Positions 28,482 to 37,856 of a DNA stretch of 64,000 bases are shown here, piece after piece (positions within the stretch are counted from its first letter, which is position 1; every line of letters starts with the position of its first letter). The notes below the pieces were generated by a model that saw nothing but the letters and a program-made list of their open reading frames with translations, was not told the origin of the DNA and made no database searches. The DNA is taken from assembly GCF_900187025.1 (NCBI RefSeq), contig NZ_LT906478.1, positions 1,348,001 through 1,412,000 on the forward strand, read 5' to 3'. A program made the translations under genes and the position numbers. Source of the stretch: Listeria ivanovii subsp. ivanovii (lineage in GTDB: Bacteria; Bacillota; Bacilli; Lactobacillales; Listeriaceae).

Positions 28482-28781
28482 TTAATAAGCTGATACGTTG
28501 GAAAATGAAAAACTGTCTTCATCATCAGTAATGGCGCTACATTTCATTGTTACTGCCAGCCAATTAATAATAAAATTGGGAGAAGCTCGGTAAAAATGAG
28601 CTTTTAATGAAAGTTTACTTCGCTTTAAACAGATAGCGTCAGCGGGTAGCACCATTTTCGGTTTTAATAATGTAATTGCTGACCAATAACTAAAAATCGT
28701 CAACATTAACAAAAATGTTACCGTCAGTGAAATGAATTCTGGTTCCAGTAAAATCTGTAAAATGGAAATCATGCCACGCAT
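28482..28781 (-). CDS. Small membrane protein of unknown function upstream of yidC
   Basis: A 99-residue frame with AAAGGAG just upstream; either the first ATG (28781) or the ATG three codons later could be used. One clear hydrophobic segment spans about residues 15-36 (FISLTVTFLLMLTIFSYWSA); the remainder is mixed and rich in serine and lysine. I do not recognise a family. It has its own promoter (28812-28840) and stops 27 bases before the yidC start, so it probably shares the yidC transcript. It may assist insertion, or be only a leader gene. Confidence 0.55.
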   Translation of the reverse strand: MRGMISILQILLEPEFISLTVTFLLMLTIFSYWSAITLLKPKMVLPADAICLKRSKLSLKAHFYRASPNFIINWLAVTMKCSAITDDEDSFSFSNVSAY

Positions 28782-28811
28782 TCGCTCCTTTCAAGGTTTA
28801 AGTACTCATTA

Positions 28812-28840
28812 ACTATAATCCAAAAAGAGCTTTAGTACAA
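28812..28840 (-). promoter_or_regulatory. Promoter of the small membrane gene and yidC
   Basis: On the minus strand TTGTAC (28835-28840) and TATAGT (28812-28817) are 17 bases apart. Confidence 0.7.
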
Positions 28841-28858
28841 CCACTATTTTTCGAAATA

Positions 28859-29140
28859 TTAATAAATGATATCAAACGTTTTTCGTTCTTCTACGGGAGC
28901 ACCTTTGTAAATATAAACATGCTCAATTCGGGAACCAGGTGAAGGGCCTTTTTTTATCGCTTCGATAAATTTTGCTAAATTTTCTTCTTCCGCAATGGCA
29001 TGAATTTCAACGGATCCATCATCTAAGTTTTTAACTGTACCACTAATATCATATTTGTATGCGACATGTTTTGTTGTGTAACGAAAACCAACTCCTTGTA
29101 CAAATCCAGTCACTCTTAAAATTGCTGTATCCCTAGCCAT
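28859..29140 (-). CDS. Acylphosphatase
   Basis: A 93-residue ferredoxin-like enzyme hydrolysing acyl phosphates. The signature [18 protein letters not shown] with the catalytic arginine, and [15 protein letters not shown] with the catalytic asparagine, are both intact. AAAGGATTGGTTGCATA precedes ATG. Its physiological substrate is uncertain in bacteria. It is divergent from the DUF1033 gene. Confidence 0.95.
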   Translation of the reverse strand: MARDTAILRVTGFVQGVGFRYTTKHVAYKYDISGTVKNLDDGSVEIHAIAEEENLAKFIEAIKKGPSPGSRIEHVYIYKGAPVEERKTFDIIY

Positions 29141-29236
29141 TATGCAACCAATCCTTTCTATTTTTCCTTACTACTAGTGTATCTTTTTTTCGCGCTCCTT
29201 TCAAAAATTTGCATTCCGGTATTTCACGAAGGCTTA

Positions 29237-29245
29237 TGCTATAAT
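29237..29245 (+). promoter_or_regulatory. Extended -10 promoter of the DUF1033 gene
   Basis: TGCTATAAT (29237-29245), an extended -10 without clear -35, 35 bases before the start codon. Confidence 0.5.
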
Positions 29246-29279
29246 AATAGTATTCTAATTAGTGTTGGGAGTTTTTATG

Positions 29280-29627
29280 ATGGCAAAGTGGAATGTCTAT
29301 CTAACCAAAGGAGAATACGAGCCTTGGTGGTTTTTCGAGGAGTGGGAAACATCCATTCAAGCGGACTATTCTTTTTCAGAAAAAGAACAAGCGCTAGCTA
29401 AATATCAAGAGCTAGCTGAAGAGCTATTACGTAATTATCCAAATCATCAAACCAAAAAAGATTGTATACTTGCCGCTTGGAACGAAGAGGAAATTGAATA
29501 TTGCGAGGACTGCGAGGACGACATCCAAACCTTCCACGGTCTTATTTTGTTTCTAGACGGAGAAGTATATCAACCAACTCCCGAAGAAAAAGAAACGATT
29601 TTTAAAACAGTTTTAACATTTGCTTAA
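29280..29627 (+). CDS. DUF1033 family protein
   Basis: A 115-residue acidic cytoplasmic protein. The N-terminal segment with EYEPWWFFEEWE is the hallmark of DUF1033, a Firmicutes family without known function. An acidic CEDCEDD cluster follows in the middle. Two adjacent ATG codons (29277, 29280) lie after TTGGGAG; the second has better spacing. It is followed 57 bases later by fni with its own binding site. Confidence 0.8.
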   Translation: MAKWNVYLTKGEYEPWWFFEEWETSIQADYSFSEKEQALAKYQELAEELLRNYPNHQTKKDCILAAWNEEEIEYCEDCEDDIQTFHGLILFLDGEVYQPTPEEKETIFKTVLTFA

Positions 29628-29684
29628 GAAAATTTCTCTCGTTTATAAAGATAATTGAAATTAGTGATTTGTGGAGGACTAGAA

Positions 29685-30761
29685 ATGCAAAAGAACGATG
29701 ACTTATTAAGAGAACGGCGCAAAGATGAACATGTTGCTCTTGGAGTAAAACAAAATGAGCAACTTGGCAAGTCTAGCTTAGATGATATTCAGCTGATTGG
29801 CACATCTATCCCACGCTATAATGTGCGTGATATTGATTTGACAACGACGATTTGCAAGACGAATGTGGCATTTCCTTTTTATATTAATGCGATGACTGGT
29901 GGAAGTCGTCATACGAAAAAAATTAACGCAGAACTTGCTGAAATTGCGAAAGAAGTAGGGATTCCGATGGCGGTTGGTTCGCAGTCGGCAGCTTTAAAGA
30001 ATAGTGCACTTATTGATACATATCAAGTTGTTCGAGATGTCAATCCAAATGGAGTAATCCTAGCGAATGTAAGCCCAGAAGTGAAAATAGAAGATGGATT
30101 ACGAGCCGTAGAAATGTTAGCGGCTAACGCACTTCAAATTCACATTAATCCAGCACAAGAGTTAGTTATGCAAGAAGGTGACCGCTCTTTCAGTCACTGG
30201 CAAAAGACAATAGAGGAGTATGTAAAAATTTCGCCAGTCCCTGTTATTGTAAAAGAAGTTGGCTTTGGTTTAACACGCGAGACAGTGACGTCTTTAACTA
30301 ACATCGGTGTCCAAACAGTTGATTTGGCTGGAAAAGGCGGGACTAATTTTGCTCAAATTGAAAATGATCGTCGTCGTGACCAAGCATATGATTTTTTACT
30401 TGATTGGGGAATTACGACAGGCCAAGCATTGCTAGATATGCAACATGCGGATGCGCCAGAAGTGGCTTTTCTTTCATCAGGAGGAATTCGTTCACCACTT
30501 GATATTGTAAAGTCATTAGCGCTTGGAGCAGACAGTGTTGGTATGGCGGGGCAAGTTATTTATGCATTGAAAAAAGATGGCGTCGAAAAGACCATCGCTA
30601 AACTAGAACTTTGGAAAGAGCAATTACGTGGGTTATTTGTATTGGCTGATGCTAAAAATATTACTGAATTAAAACAAACTTCTTTAATTGTGACAGGGGA
30701 GCTTGCTGCATGGGGAAATTTACGTGGAATTGACTTAATATATTTAGCTAATCGAAAATAA
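29685..30761 (+). CDS. fni: Isopentenyl-diphosphate isomerase type II
   Basis: A 358-residue FMN- and NADPH-dependent isomerase interconverting isopentenyl and dimethylallyl diphosphate; in Listeria it serves the mevalonate pathway. Motifs: RKDEHV near the start, FYINAMTGGS (FMN phosphate contact), AVGSQ, HINPAQELVMQEGDR, VKEVGFGL, DLAGKGGTNFAQIE, and SSGGIRSPLD with MAGQV. The ATG at 29685 follows GGAGG by eight bases. The last codons lie in one arm of a long inverted repeat shared with trhO. Confidence 0.95.
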   Translation: MQKNDDLLRERRKDEHVALGVKQNEQLGKSSLDDIQLIGTSIPRYNVRDIDLTTTICKTNVAFPFYINAMTGGSRHTKKINAELAEIAKEVGIPMAVGSQSAALKNSALIDTYQVVRDVNPNGVILANVSPEVKIEDGLRAVEMLAANALQIHINPAQELVMQEGDRSFSHWQKTIEEYVKISPVPVIVKEVGFGLTRETVTSLTNIGVQTVDLAGKGGTNFAQIENDRRRDQAYDFLLDWGITTGQALLDMQHADAPEVAFLSSGGIRSPLDIVKSLALGADSVGMAGQVIYALKKDGVEKTIAKLELWKEQLRGLFVLADAKNITELKQTSLIVTGELAAWGNLRGIDLIYLANRK

Positions 30762-30803
30762 AACCAGCATTGCTAATTAATAGCAGCTGGTTTTATTTTC
30801 GAT
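30751..30803. terminator. Bidirectional terminator between fni and trhO
   Basis: A perfect 18-base inverted repeat (30751-30768 with 30786-30803) plus an inner five-base stem TGCTA/TAGCA. The outer arms reach into both coding regions: the fni stop codon lies inside the left arm and the first base of the trhO stop codon ends the right arm. Confidence 0.9.
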
Positions 30804-31750
30804 TATTGAACGGTTTCGTTTAAAGCCTCAAGTCGTTCAGTGAAGCTCTCTTTCGATAAGTTTTTTGTATATAGATTTGCAGGATGAACCCGGCACGCAT
30901 GCGAACAACTGCGCATGTATTTCTCTTCATTTTCAACAGAGGCAAGAATTTGTTTGTTACAATACGGATTAGCACAATTGATGTAGCGTTCACAAGGAGT
31001 TCCATCAAAGTAATCTTTACCAACAATTGTCGGGTTTACTTGATTTATTGGAACTGCAATTCGCTCATCAAATACATACATTTGTCCATCCCAAAATTCA
31101 CCTTGCGTTTCTTCATTTTTTCCGTAAGTAGCAATGCCGCCATGAAGTTGACTTACATCTTCAAAACCAGCCGTTTTTAACCAACCAGAAAATTTCTCGC
31201 AACGAATACCACCAGTACAATAAGTAACGATTTTTTTATCCGCTAATTGATCACGATTAGCTTCAATCCAACCTGGTAATTCACGGAAATTTTGGATATC
31301 AGGACGAACGGCTCCACGGAAATGACCGATATCAAATTCATAATCATTTCTTGCATCTAAAATGACCGTATCTTCATCTAACAAAGCTTCGCGAAATTCA
31401 GCAGGCTCTAAATAATCTCCAGTCACTTCAAGCGGATTGACATCATTTTCTAAACTCAAGCTAACAATTTCCGCACGATGTCGAACATGCATTTTTTTAA
31501 ATGCATGAGCATCCGCCGCATCAATTTTAAATACCATATCACGAAAGCGTTCATCATTTGCCATATAAGCCATATAATTATTTGTTGCTTCCACAGTTCC
31601 CGAAACGGTGCCATTAATCCCCTCAGTAGCCACCAATATCCGGCCTTTTAATTCCATTTCTTTGCAAGCAGCTAGGTGCTCTTTTGCAAAGGTTTCTGGA
31701 TCATCAATCGTTGTGTACTTGTAATATAACAACACTTGATAGTCACTCAT
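30803..31750 (-). CDS. trhO: tRNA uridine-5-oxyacetic acid hydroxylation protein TrhO (rhodanese family)
   Basis: A 315-residue protein of the former UPF0176 family. It has an N-terminal acylphosphatase-like domain (about 5-95), a rhodanese domain (about 120-215) with active-site loop [10 protein letters not shown], and a C-terminal cysteine cluster ([15 protein letters not shown] and CSHAC), probably a zinc site. Members catalyse oxygen-dependent 5-hydroxylation of wobble uridine 34 in tRNA. The start at 31750 lies after AAGGGTGATAAGATG; the adjacent upstream ATG at 31753 is possible. Monocistronic. Confidence 0.9.
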   Translation of the reverse strand: MSDYQVLLYYKYTTIDDPETFAKEHLAACKEMELKGRILVATEGINGTVSGTVEATNNYMAYMANDERFRDMVFKIDAADAHAFKKMHVRHRAEIVSLSLENDVNPLEVTGDYLEPAEFREALLDEDTVILDARNDYEFDIGHFRGAVRPDIQNFRELPGWIEANRDQLADKKIVTYCTGGIRCEKFSGWLKTAGFEDVSQLHGGIATYGKNEETQGEFWDGQMYVFDERIAVPINQVNPTIVGKDYFDGTPCERYINCANPYCNKQILASVENEEKYMRSCSHACRVHPANLYTKNLSKESFTERLEALNETVQ

Positions 31751-31907
31751 CATCTTATCACCCTTCAAAATGTATTTCATGTGTGAGATTTTCTCCACAA
31801 GTTTGCGCATTAATACTATACTATAGCAAGATACAGCCTGGCAAGTAGTCGAACTGTAAAATAAATGCTTCTTATTATGAACTATATGTACAAGTACAAA
31901 ACAGCTA

Positions 31908-31916
31908 TGGTATACT
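31908..31916 (+). promoter_or_regulatory. Extended -10 promoter of the YitT-family gene
   Basis: TGGTATACT (31908-31916). No consensus -35. The leader to the start codon is about 80 bases and otherwise unremarkable. Confidence 0.45.
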
Positions 31917-32001
31917 TATTAAATATGAAGAGAAAATTTTGTGAATGAAAACAAGTATCGTTTTCATTGTCTAAAAATAAAGAATGAAGTAAGGATTGGG
32001 C

Positions 32002-32928
32002 GTGAGCTATGTGCAAATAAATGAAACGTTTATGGAGGAGCTAGCTTTAAAAAAAGTAAAACAAGAACGAAGAAAAAGGTTAAAATGGTTTGTTTACAAA
32101 TTTCTGATGATAACTTTTGGAGCAATTTTAATGGGGGTTGGTCTAGAACTGTTTCTTGTAAACAACCAAATACTAGATGGGGGTGTCGTCGGTATTTCAA
32201 TTATTATTTCACAACTAACACCGCTGCCACTAGGTATTTTAACCTTTGTACTTAATATTCCATTTTTTATTATCGGTTACCGAAAAATCGGAAAAGTATT
32301 TGCTCTATTTACTCTATACGGGATTGCAATTATGTCCATTGTTACGCTAGTTTTGCATGATATGGACCCCGTGACGGATGATTTGCTACTTGCAACGGTT
32401 TTTGGTGGAATGACTCTTGGTCTTGGTGTAGGACTCGTCATACGTAACGGCGGGGCACTTGATGGTACAGAAATTATCTCAATTATCATCAACGGCAGAA
32501 CCCCATTTTCAACAGGACAAATTATTATGTTTATCAATATTGTTATCTTTATTGTTGCTGGGCTTGTTTTCAACTGGGACCGCGCAATGTATTCTCTGAT
32601 TACGTATTTTTTGGCATATAAAGTCATTGATATTGTGATTCAAGGTGTAGATGAATCGAAAAGTGCTTTTATTATCAGTCGTTATTACGAGGAAATCGGC
32701 GCAGAAATTATGGAACAGCTTGGAAAAGGTGTAACTTATTTAGATGCGACTGGAGGGTATTCTGGTGACGTAAGAAAAGTAGTTTTCGTTATCGTCTCTA
32801 GATTTGAAGAAGTGAAAGTGAAAGCGATCCTTGATGAAATTGATCCAGATGCTTTCTTAGCCGTCGGAGGTAGCATGTCGGAAGTGCGTGGTGGTAAACT
32901 AATGAATACAAAAACGCCACACCTATAA
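32002..32928 (+). CDS. YitT family membrane protein (DUF161/DUF2179)
   Basis: About 308 residues. A basic N-terminal segment (KKVKQERRKRLKW) precedes five or six transmembrane helices (residues about 30-180, the YitT/DUF161 repeat region with LGIGLVIRNGGALDGTEI-like motif at the centre), followed by the soluble C-terminal DUF2179 domain (about 215-300, SKSAFIISRYYEEI and VGGSMSEVRGGKL). Family function is unknown, although transport is often suggested. GTG at 32002 is chosen because AAGG lies seven bases upstream; TTG at 31996 is too close. Confidence 0.85.
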   Translation: MSYVQINETFMEELALKKVKQERRKRLKWFVYKFLMITFGAILMGVGLELFLVNNQILDGGVVGISIIISQLTPLPLGILTFVLNIPFFIIGYRKIGKVFALFTLYGIAIMSIVTLVLHDMDPVTDDLLLATVFGGMTLGLGVGLVIRNGGALDGTEIISIIINGRTPFSTGQIIMFINIVIFIVAGLVFNWDRAMYSLITYFLAYKVIDIVIQGVDESKSAFIISRYYEEIGAEIMEQLGKGVTYLDATGGYSGDVRKVVFVIVSRFEEVKVKAILDEIDPDAFLAVGGSMSEVRGGKLMNTKTPHL

Positions 32929-32939
32929 CAAAACAGAAG

Positions 32940-32974
32940 CCATATATCTCTTCACTTGAGATATGTGGTTTTTT
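32940..32974 (+). terminator. Terminator after the YitT-family gene
   Basis: CCATATATCTC (32940-32950) pairs with GAGATATGTGG (32958-32968), one G-U, followed by six T. Confidence 0.9.
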
Positions 32975-33034
32975 CAAAAGGAAACATTTGTTTGGATAAT
33001 AGGGCTTTAGTATGAACTATGAAACGTTTAGATA

Positions 33035-33043
33035 TGCTATAAT
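33035..33043 (+). promoter_or_regulatory. Extended -10 promoter of ftsK/spoIIIE
   Basis: TGCTATAAT (33035-33043), 35 bases before ATG; no clear -35. Confidence 0.5.
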
Positions 33044-33077
33044 AGAACAAGCAAAAAAAGGAATAGGTGGGACTTAA

Positions 33078-35357
33078 ATGGCGACACAAAAGAAAAAAAC
33101 GACTGGACGTAAGAAAACATCTAGCCGTTCAAAAAAGAAAAAAACCGCATCATTACGCTCAGAAATATTTGGCGTTATTTTAGTAGCAATTGGGATAGTC
33201 GGGATTTTACAATTAGGTTTCGTTGGTAAAGGTTTTTTTGCGCTTTCTGAAATGTGGGTAGGTTTGTTGAGTTATGTATTGTTAGCAGGACTTGTCATCC
33301 TTGGTAGCTATTTGGTAATTAAAAGACAGCGGCCACGTTTTTTTAGCAAGCGGTTAGTCGGGATTTATTTAATCATTTTAGGATTTTTAACATATATACA
33401 TATGTATTTTATCGTGCATACACTTGGACTTGATAGTTCCGTTCTTCTAGGTACATGGAAGTTAGTTCTGGAGAATTTATTCCGACCAAACCAAGTGGGG
33501 TTTGTTGGTGCAGGGATGATAGGAGCAGCGATTACTTCCGTTACTTACTTTTTAGTTGATCGTTTAGGCACTAATATTATTGCTGTTTTATTAATTGTTT
33601 ATGGATTCTCACTAGTTTCTGGAATATCAATACGCCAATTTTTCACTAAAATAGCTGGTTTTGTTCGTTACTTATTTTCTAAAGGCAAAGCAGCAACAGA
33701 AAAAGGCAAAGAAGTAAAAGCAAAACATGATCAGAAGAAAGCGGAAAAAGCTGTGGAGGAAGAAGTGGAAGCGGAAGTCATCGAAGTAGAGCAAGAAAGA
33801 GAAGAAAAACTACCACCAATTATTTCTAATTTCAGTTCGAAAGTAGAGCTGGAAAAAGCCCCAGTAGAAGAAAAAGCAGAAGCAGATAAGAAAGAGTCGG
33901 ATTTAGTCCTTTTTGAACAAGAATCTTTTGAAAATGAAATTTATCAATTACCACCAGTGGACATTTTAGCGCCTGCGAAAGTAACAGATCAAAGTAAAGA
34001 ATATGACCAAATAAAAGTAAATGCGAAAAAATTAGAAGATACGTTCAACAGTTTCGGCGTAAAAGCAAAAATCACACAAGTTCACCTTGGGCCTGCTGTT
34101 ACAAAATATGAAGTACAGCCATCTGTAGGTGTTAAAGTAAGTAAGATTGTCTCTTTAAGTGATGATATCGCACTTGCTCTAGCCGCAAAAGATATCCGAA
34201 TTGAAGCGCCAATACCAGGGAAGTCTGCCATTGGAATTGAAGTGGCAAACCAAAATGTAGCCATGGTTTCATTACGAGAAGTCCTAGAAAATAATCCGAA
34301 AAATAATCCTGATGAAAAACTTCAAATTGCACTTGGACGGGATATTTCTGGAGAAGCGATGATGGCGAGTTTAGATAAAATGCCTCATTTACTTGTAGCC
34401 GGAGCAACAGGAAGTGGAAAATCTGTCTGTATTAATGGTATTATCACAAGTATTTTACTTCGCGCTAAACCACACGAAGTAAAAATGATGATGATTGATC
34501 CAAAAATGGTGGAATTAAATGTTTATAATGGAATCCCGCATCTACTTGCCCCAGTTGTGACTAACCCTAAAAAAGCTGCACAAGCTCTTCAAAAAGTAGT
34601 TGCAGAGATGGAACGGCGCTATGATTTATTCTCACATACGGGTACGCGTAACATGCAAGGATATAATGATTATGTGAAGAAACACAATGAATTAAACGAA
34701 GAAAAACAACCAGAATTACCATTTATTGTTGTTATTGTAGACGAATTGGCCGACTTAATGATGGTTGCCTCAAACGATGTAGAAGATGCCATTACAAGGC
34801 TTGCACAAATGGCACGTGCGGCAGGAATTCATTTAATTATCGCGACACAAAGACCTTCTGTAGACGTCATTACTGGTGTTATTAAAGCCAATATCCCTTC
34901 CAGAATTGCCTTTGCGGTTTCTAGTTCGATTGACTCTAGAACGATTCTGGATATGGGCGGGGCAGAGAAATTACTTGGTCGTGGTGATATGCTACTACTT
35001 CCAGTTGGCTCGAGCAAACCGACACGAATTCAAGGCGCTTTTTTATCTGACGCAGAAGTGGAAGATGTTGTCAATTATGTTATTTCGCAACAAAAAGCAC
35101 AGTATAACGAAGAGATGATCCCTGATGATATTCCTGAAGTAGAGGGAGAAGTGACAGATGAATTATATCATGATGCTGTAGAACTTGTAGTTGAAATGCA
35201 AACAGCTTCCGTATCAATGTTACAAAGGAAATTCCGAATTGGTTATAATCGTGCCGCTCGCTTAATTGATGAGATGGAACAAAGAGGCGTGGTCGGTCCT
35301 CACGAAGGTAGTAAACCAAGGCGAGTTAATGTGGAAGCAAATCCAGAAAATGAGTAA
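33078..35357 (+). CDS. ftsK: DNA translocase FtsK/SpoIIIE
   Basis: A 759-residue membrane-anchored DNA pump. A basic start is followed by four transmembrane helices (about 28-180), an acidic/lysine linker (about 205-290), the alpha/beta motor with Walker [16 protein letters not shown] and Walker [15 protein letters not shown], and the C-terminal winged-helix gamma domain (about 690-750, [26 protein letters not shown]) that reads the SRS/KOPS DNA polarity signal. Position matches Bacillus spoIIIE; Listeria does not sporulate, so here it acts in chromosome segregation at the septum. Confidence 0.95.
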   Translation: MATQKKKTTGRKKTSSRSKKKKTASLRSEIFGVILVAIGIVGILQLGFVGKGFFALSEMWVGLLSYVLLAGLVILGSYLVIKRQRPRFFSKRLVGIYLIILGFLTYIHMYFIVHTLGLDSSVLLGTWKLVLENLFRPNQVGFVGAGMIGAAITSVTYFLVDRLGTNIIAVLLIVYGFSLVSGISIRQFFTKIAGFVRYLFSKGKAATEKGKEVKAKHDQKKAEKAVEEEVEAEVIEVEQEREEKLPPIISNFSSKVELEKAPVEEKAEADKKESDLVLFEQESFENEIYQLPPVDILAPAKVTDQSKEYDQIKVNAKKLEDTFNSFGVKAKITQVHLGPAVTKYEVQPSVGVKVSKIVSLSDDIALALAAKDIRIEAPIPGKSAIGIEVANQNVAMVSLREVLENNPKNNPDEKLQIALGRDISGEAMMASLDKMPHLLVAGATGSGKSVCINGIITSILLRAKPHEVKMMMIDPKMVELNVYNGIPHLLAPVVTNPKKAAQALQKVVAEMERRYDLFSHTGTRNMQGYNDYVKKHNELNEEKQPELPFIVVIVDELADLMMVASNDVEDAITRLAQMARAAGIHLIIATQRPSVDVITGVIKANIPSRIAFAVSSSIDSRTILDMGGAEKLLGRGDMLLLPVGSSKPTRIQGAFLSDAEVEDVVNYVISQQKAQYNEEMIPDDIPEVEGEVTDELYHDAVELVVEMQTASVSMLQRKFRIGYNRAARLIDEMEQRGVVGPHEGSKPRRVNVEANPENE

Positions 35358-35360
35358 ACA

Positions 35361-35396
35361 AAAAGAGGTTGCGATTTTTATCGCGACCTCTTTTTT
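35361..35396. terminator. Bidirectional terminator between ftsK and the reductase gene
   Basis: AAAAGAGGTTGCGAT (35361-35375) pairs with ATCGCGACCTCTTTT (35380-35394), one G-U, flanked by A and T runs. The right side overlaps the stop codon of the minus-strand gene at 35395. Confidence 0.92.
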
Positions 35397-36234
35397 AAGA
35401 AAGTAATTCTCGTTTTTGTGTTTCAATTTCTTGTTTACTAACAGCGTATTTATCTTGTGTTCGATTTAATAACTCATCAAAAAAAGCAGGTAACTCTTTG
35501 TGGCTAAGTTCCACACCTTCAGCAGTAATACCACCTTTTGTTGCTACACGTTCAATCAAACCACTAAAAGTATAATCTTCTTCCACTAGAAGTTTCGACG
35601 TTCCAGCTAATGCGAAATTAATCATTTGAAAAATTTCTGCATCTGAAAGGCTAGATCTACGAAGTGCAGCTTCCATAAATTGCTCAAAAATAGCAGCTAT
35701 AATTCCAGGAGAAGAACTAGTTAGATCGCTAGCTATATCAATGTTTTCTTCTCGAATTGTCATTACATGTCCAAACGATTCAAAAGTTGTTTCTAACCAT
35801 TTACAATTATTTTTAGAAACATTGTCTGAATGAGAAATAAGTGTTGTTCCAACTCCGACAGCCGTCGTAAGTGAAGGGATTAATTTGCTTATTTGCAAGG
35901 ACGGCGATATATCCAGAATATCATCAGTACTAACACCAGCAGCAATAGAAATCACATGACGTTCTGATGTAAGGACAGCAGCGCAATCTTTTACAAGTGG
36001 TAAAACAGCTAGTGGCAGTTTACAAATAAAACTATGTTCAGCTTTCGTAAAAACTTCCGCTTCATTTGCCGCTAATTCCGAAGTAGGGTATTGGTCATAG
36101 AATTTTTTAAAATGCTCATTTTCGGAACTAGAATAAATAATGATTTCCTCAGGTGAGATTACTTTTTCTTCTAGCATTTTCGTAGCAATTAAAGTTGCCA
36201 TACTACCAAATCCGATAAAGCCAATTTTTATCAT
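35395..36234 (-). CDS. Pyrroline-5-carboxylate reductase family protein (ComER/ProC-like)
   Basis: A 279-residue NAD(P)-dependent reductase. The N-terminal Rossmann motif MIKIGFIGFGSMATLIATKML and the C-terminal ProC helical domain are recognisable; the segment SSPGIIAAIFEQFMEAALR matches the ProC signature region but is degenerate. It resembles ComER of Bacillus, a ProC paralogue of uncertain substrate. The ATG at 36234 is preferred because AAAGGCGGG lies nine bases upstream. True proline synthesis is not assured. Confidence 0.75.
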   Translation of the reverse strand: MIKIGFIGFGSMATLIATKMLEEKVISPEEIIIYSSSENEHFKKFYDQYPTSELAANEAEVFTKAEHSFICKLPLAVLPLVKDCAAVLTSERHVISIAAGVSTDDILDISPSLQISKLIPSLTTAVGVGTTLISHSDNVSKNNCKWLETTFESFGHVMTIREENIDIASDLTSSSPGIIAAIFEQFMEAALRRSSLSDAEIFQMINFALAGTSKLLVEEDYTFSGLIERVATKGGITAEGVELSHKELPAFFDELLNRTQDKYAVSKQEIETQKRELLS

Positions 36235-36323
36235 TTTTATATCCCGCCTTTCTAGCACTATTTTTTTATTATGAAGGGAATAAAATTGGATTGCAACTAA
36301 ATTTGATTGTTCGTTATTTCACA

Positions 36324-36337
36324 TTAAAGCGCTTACT
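36324..36337 (+). promoter_or_regulatory. cre-like site upstream of tcsA
   Basis: TTAAAGCGCTTACT resembles a CcpA catabolite-responsive element (TGWAANCGNTNWCA), with mismatches at the second and last positions. It lies about 105 bases upstream of the tcsA -10. Confidence 0.35.
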
Positions 36338-36377
36338 TGTAAGAGGTTGCTGGAATTAAATGATTTCGACTGCATGG

Positions 36378-36392
36378 AATTTTCTGAATTCA
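36378..36392 (+). promoter_or_regulatory. CodY-like box upstream of tcsA
   Basis: The first 11 bases (AATTTTCTGAA) match the CodY consensus AATTTTCWGAAAATT exactly; the last four do not. It lies about 50 bases before the -10. The Bacillus orthologous nucleoside operon (nupNOPQ) is CodY controlled, which supports the call. Confidence 0.45.
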
Positions 36393-36441
36393 TTTGCATT
36401 AAAAATTTATGAACTTGGTTATTTATTTATTTTATTTTCCA

Positions 36442-36586
36442 TGGTATATTAAGAACAGTTGGAGAAGACGTTAAATGTTTTTGTGCGTTATCCAAAAAGG
36501 GACCATACATACTTTTATACGCACCTGAATGTTTGTTTTTACTGAGAGCTCTAACTAACATTATATCTCTCGGGAGGGGTTTTAAG
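36442..36586 (+). promoter_or_regulatory. Promoter and structured leader of tcsA
   Basis: TGGTATATT (36442-36450) is an extended -10 following an A/T-rich stretch. The leader to the GTG at 36587 is about 130 bases. It contains GTGCGT (36483-36488) paired with ACGCAC over a 30-base loop, and GAGAG/CTCTC enclosing the bases before the GGGAGGGG binding site. No known riboswitch consensus was recognised. Confidence 0.4.
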
Positions 36587-37660
36587 GTGAAAAAGCGTAC
36601 ATTTGCTTTAGCACTATCAATGATTATTGCTTCTGGTGTTATCTTAGGTGCTTGTGGTTCGAGCAGCGACGATAAAAAAAGTAGCGATGATAAGAGCAGT
36701 AAAGATTTTACAGTAGCAATGGTTACAGATACTGGTGGCGTTGATGATCGTTCGTTTAACCAATCAGCATGGGAAGGCTTACAAAAATTCGGTAAAGCTA
36801 ACGGCATGGAAAAAGGTACAGATGGTTACAACTACTTACAATCAGCATCTGAAGCGGATTACAAAACTAACTTAAACACTGCTGTTCGTAGCGACTATGA
36901 TTTGATTTACGGAATTGGTTACAAACTGAAAGATGCAATTGAAGAAGTTTCTAAACAAAAAACTAAAAATCAATTCGCTATTGTGGATGACACAATTGAT
37001 GACCGTGATAATGTAGTAAGTATTGGATTTAAAGATAACGATGGTTCTTACCTAGTTGGTGTTGTAGCTGGCTTAACAACAAAAACAGATAAAGTTGGAT
37101 TTGTTGGTGGAGTAAAAGGAACTGTTATTGACCGTTTTGAAGCTGGTTTCACTGCTGGTGTAAAAGCTGTTAATCCAAATGCACAAATTGATGTTCAATA
37201 TGCAAACGATTTCGCAAAAGCTGACAAAGGTCAACAAATCGCTTCATCCATGTATTCAAATGGCGTAGATGTCATTTTCCACGCTGCTGGTGGTACTGGT
37301 AACGGTGTCTTTGCAGAAGCGAAAAACTTGAAGAAAAAAGATCCTAGCCGTGCTGTTTGGGTAATCGGTGTTGACCGTGACCAATGGGACGAAGGAAAAG
37401 TTACAGCAAATGATGGCAAAGATTACAATGTAACTCTTACATCTGAAATTAAACGTGTTGATATCGCTGTAGAAGATCTTGCAACTCGTACAAAAGCTGG
37501 AGATTTCCCTGGTGGAACTAAAATTGAATATGGTCTTGATAAAGATGCTGTAGGGCTATCTGAACATCAAGATAATATTTCTAAAGATGTTTTAGCTAAA
37601 GTGGAAGAATACAAACAAAAAATCGTTGATGGGGACATTAAAGTTCCTGAAAAGCCTTGA
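36587..37660 (+). CDS. tcsA: BMP-family nucleoside-binding lipoprotein TcsA
   Basis: A 357-residue surface lipoprotein with signal peptide and lipobox ILGAC (cysteine at residue 22), a short serine/lysine/aspartate linker and a periplasmic-binding-protein fold of the BMP/PnrA family (VAMVTDTGGVDDRSFNQSAWEGL; GFVGGVKGTVIDRFEAGF; VIFHAAGGTGNGVFAEA). TcsA was described in Listeria monocytogenes as a CD4 T-cell-stimulating antigen. By family and by the following ABC genes it binds purine nucleosides. GTG start after GGGAGGGG. Confidence 0.95.
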   Translation: MKKRTFALALSMIIASGVILGACGSSSDDKKSSDDKSSKDFTVAMVTDTGGVDDRSFNQSAWEGLQKFGKANGMEKGTDGYNYLQSASEADYKTNLNTAVRSDYDLIYGIGYKLKDAIEEVSKQKTKNQFAIVDDTIDDRDNVVSIGFKDNDGSYLVGVVAGLTTKTDKVGFVGGVKGTVIDRFEAGFTAGVKAVNPNAQIDVQYANDFAKADKGQQIASSMYSNGVDVIFHAAGGTGNGVFAEAKNLKKKDPSRAVWVIGVDRDQWDEGKVTANDGKDYNVTLTSEIKRVDIAVEDLATRTKAGDFPGGTKIEYGLDKDAVGLSEHQDNISKDVLAKVEEYKQKIVDGDIKVPEKP

Positions 37661-37702
37661 TTTATAGTTATAAAAAATAAGTAATACGAACAAAGTAAAC
37701 CC

Positions 37703-37743
37703 TTTTATGAAAGTCGGTATCAGACATACCGGCTTTCATAAAA
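37703..37743 (+). terminator. Strong hairpin after tcsA without U tract
   Basis: An 18-base-pair stem (37703-37720 with 37726-37743, one G-U) and a five-base loop. It is followed by A-rich sequence rather than T. It is therefore more likely a 3' mRNA stabiliser or partial terminator, keeping lipoprotein mRNA more abundant than the downstream ABC genes. Confidence 0.6.
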
Positions 37744-37856
37744 AAATAATTTGTAAGCGTTTTATTATACTAGGTAAACCCTTTTACTAAAAGAAAATAA
37801 TCGGTATATTGGAATTTATGATTGCAATGAATGCCATTTAGAAATAAAATAAGGAG

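Noticed and set aside
36457-36586. Purine riboswitch in the tcsA leader, suggested by the nucleoside transporter.
   Set aside because: The conserved three-way junction bases of purine riboswitches are not present; only generic stems are seen.
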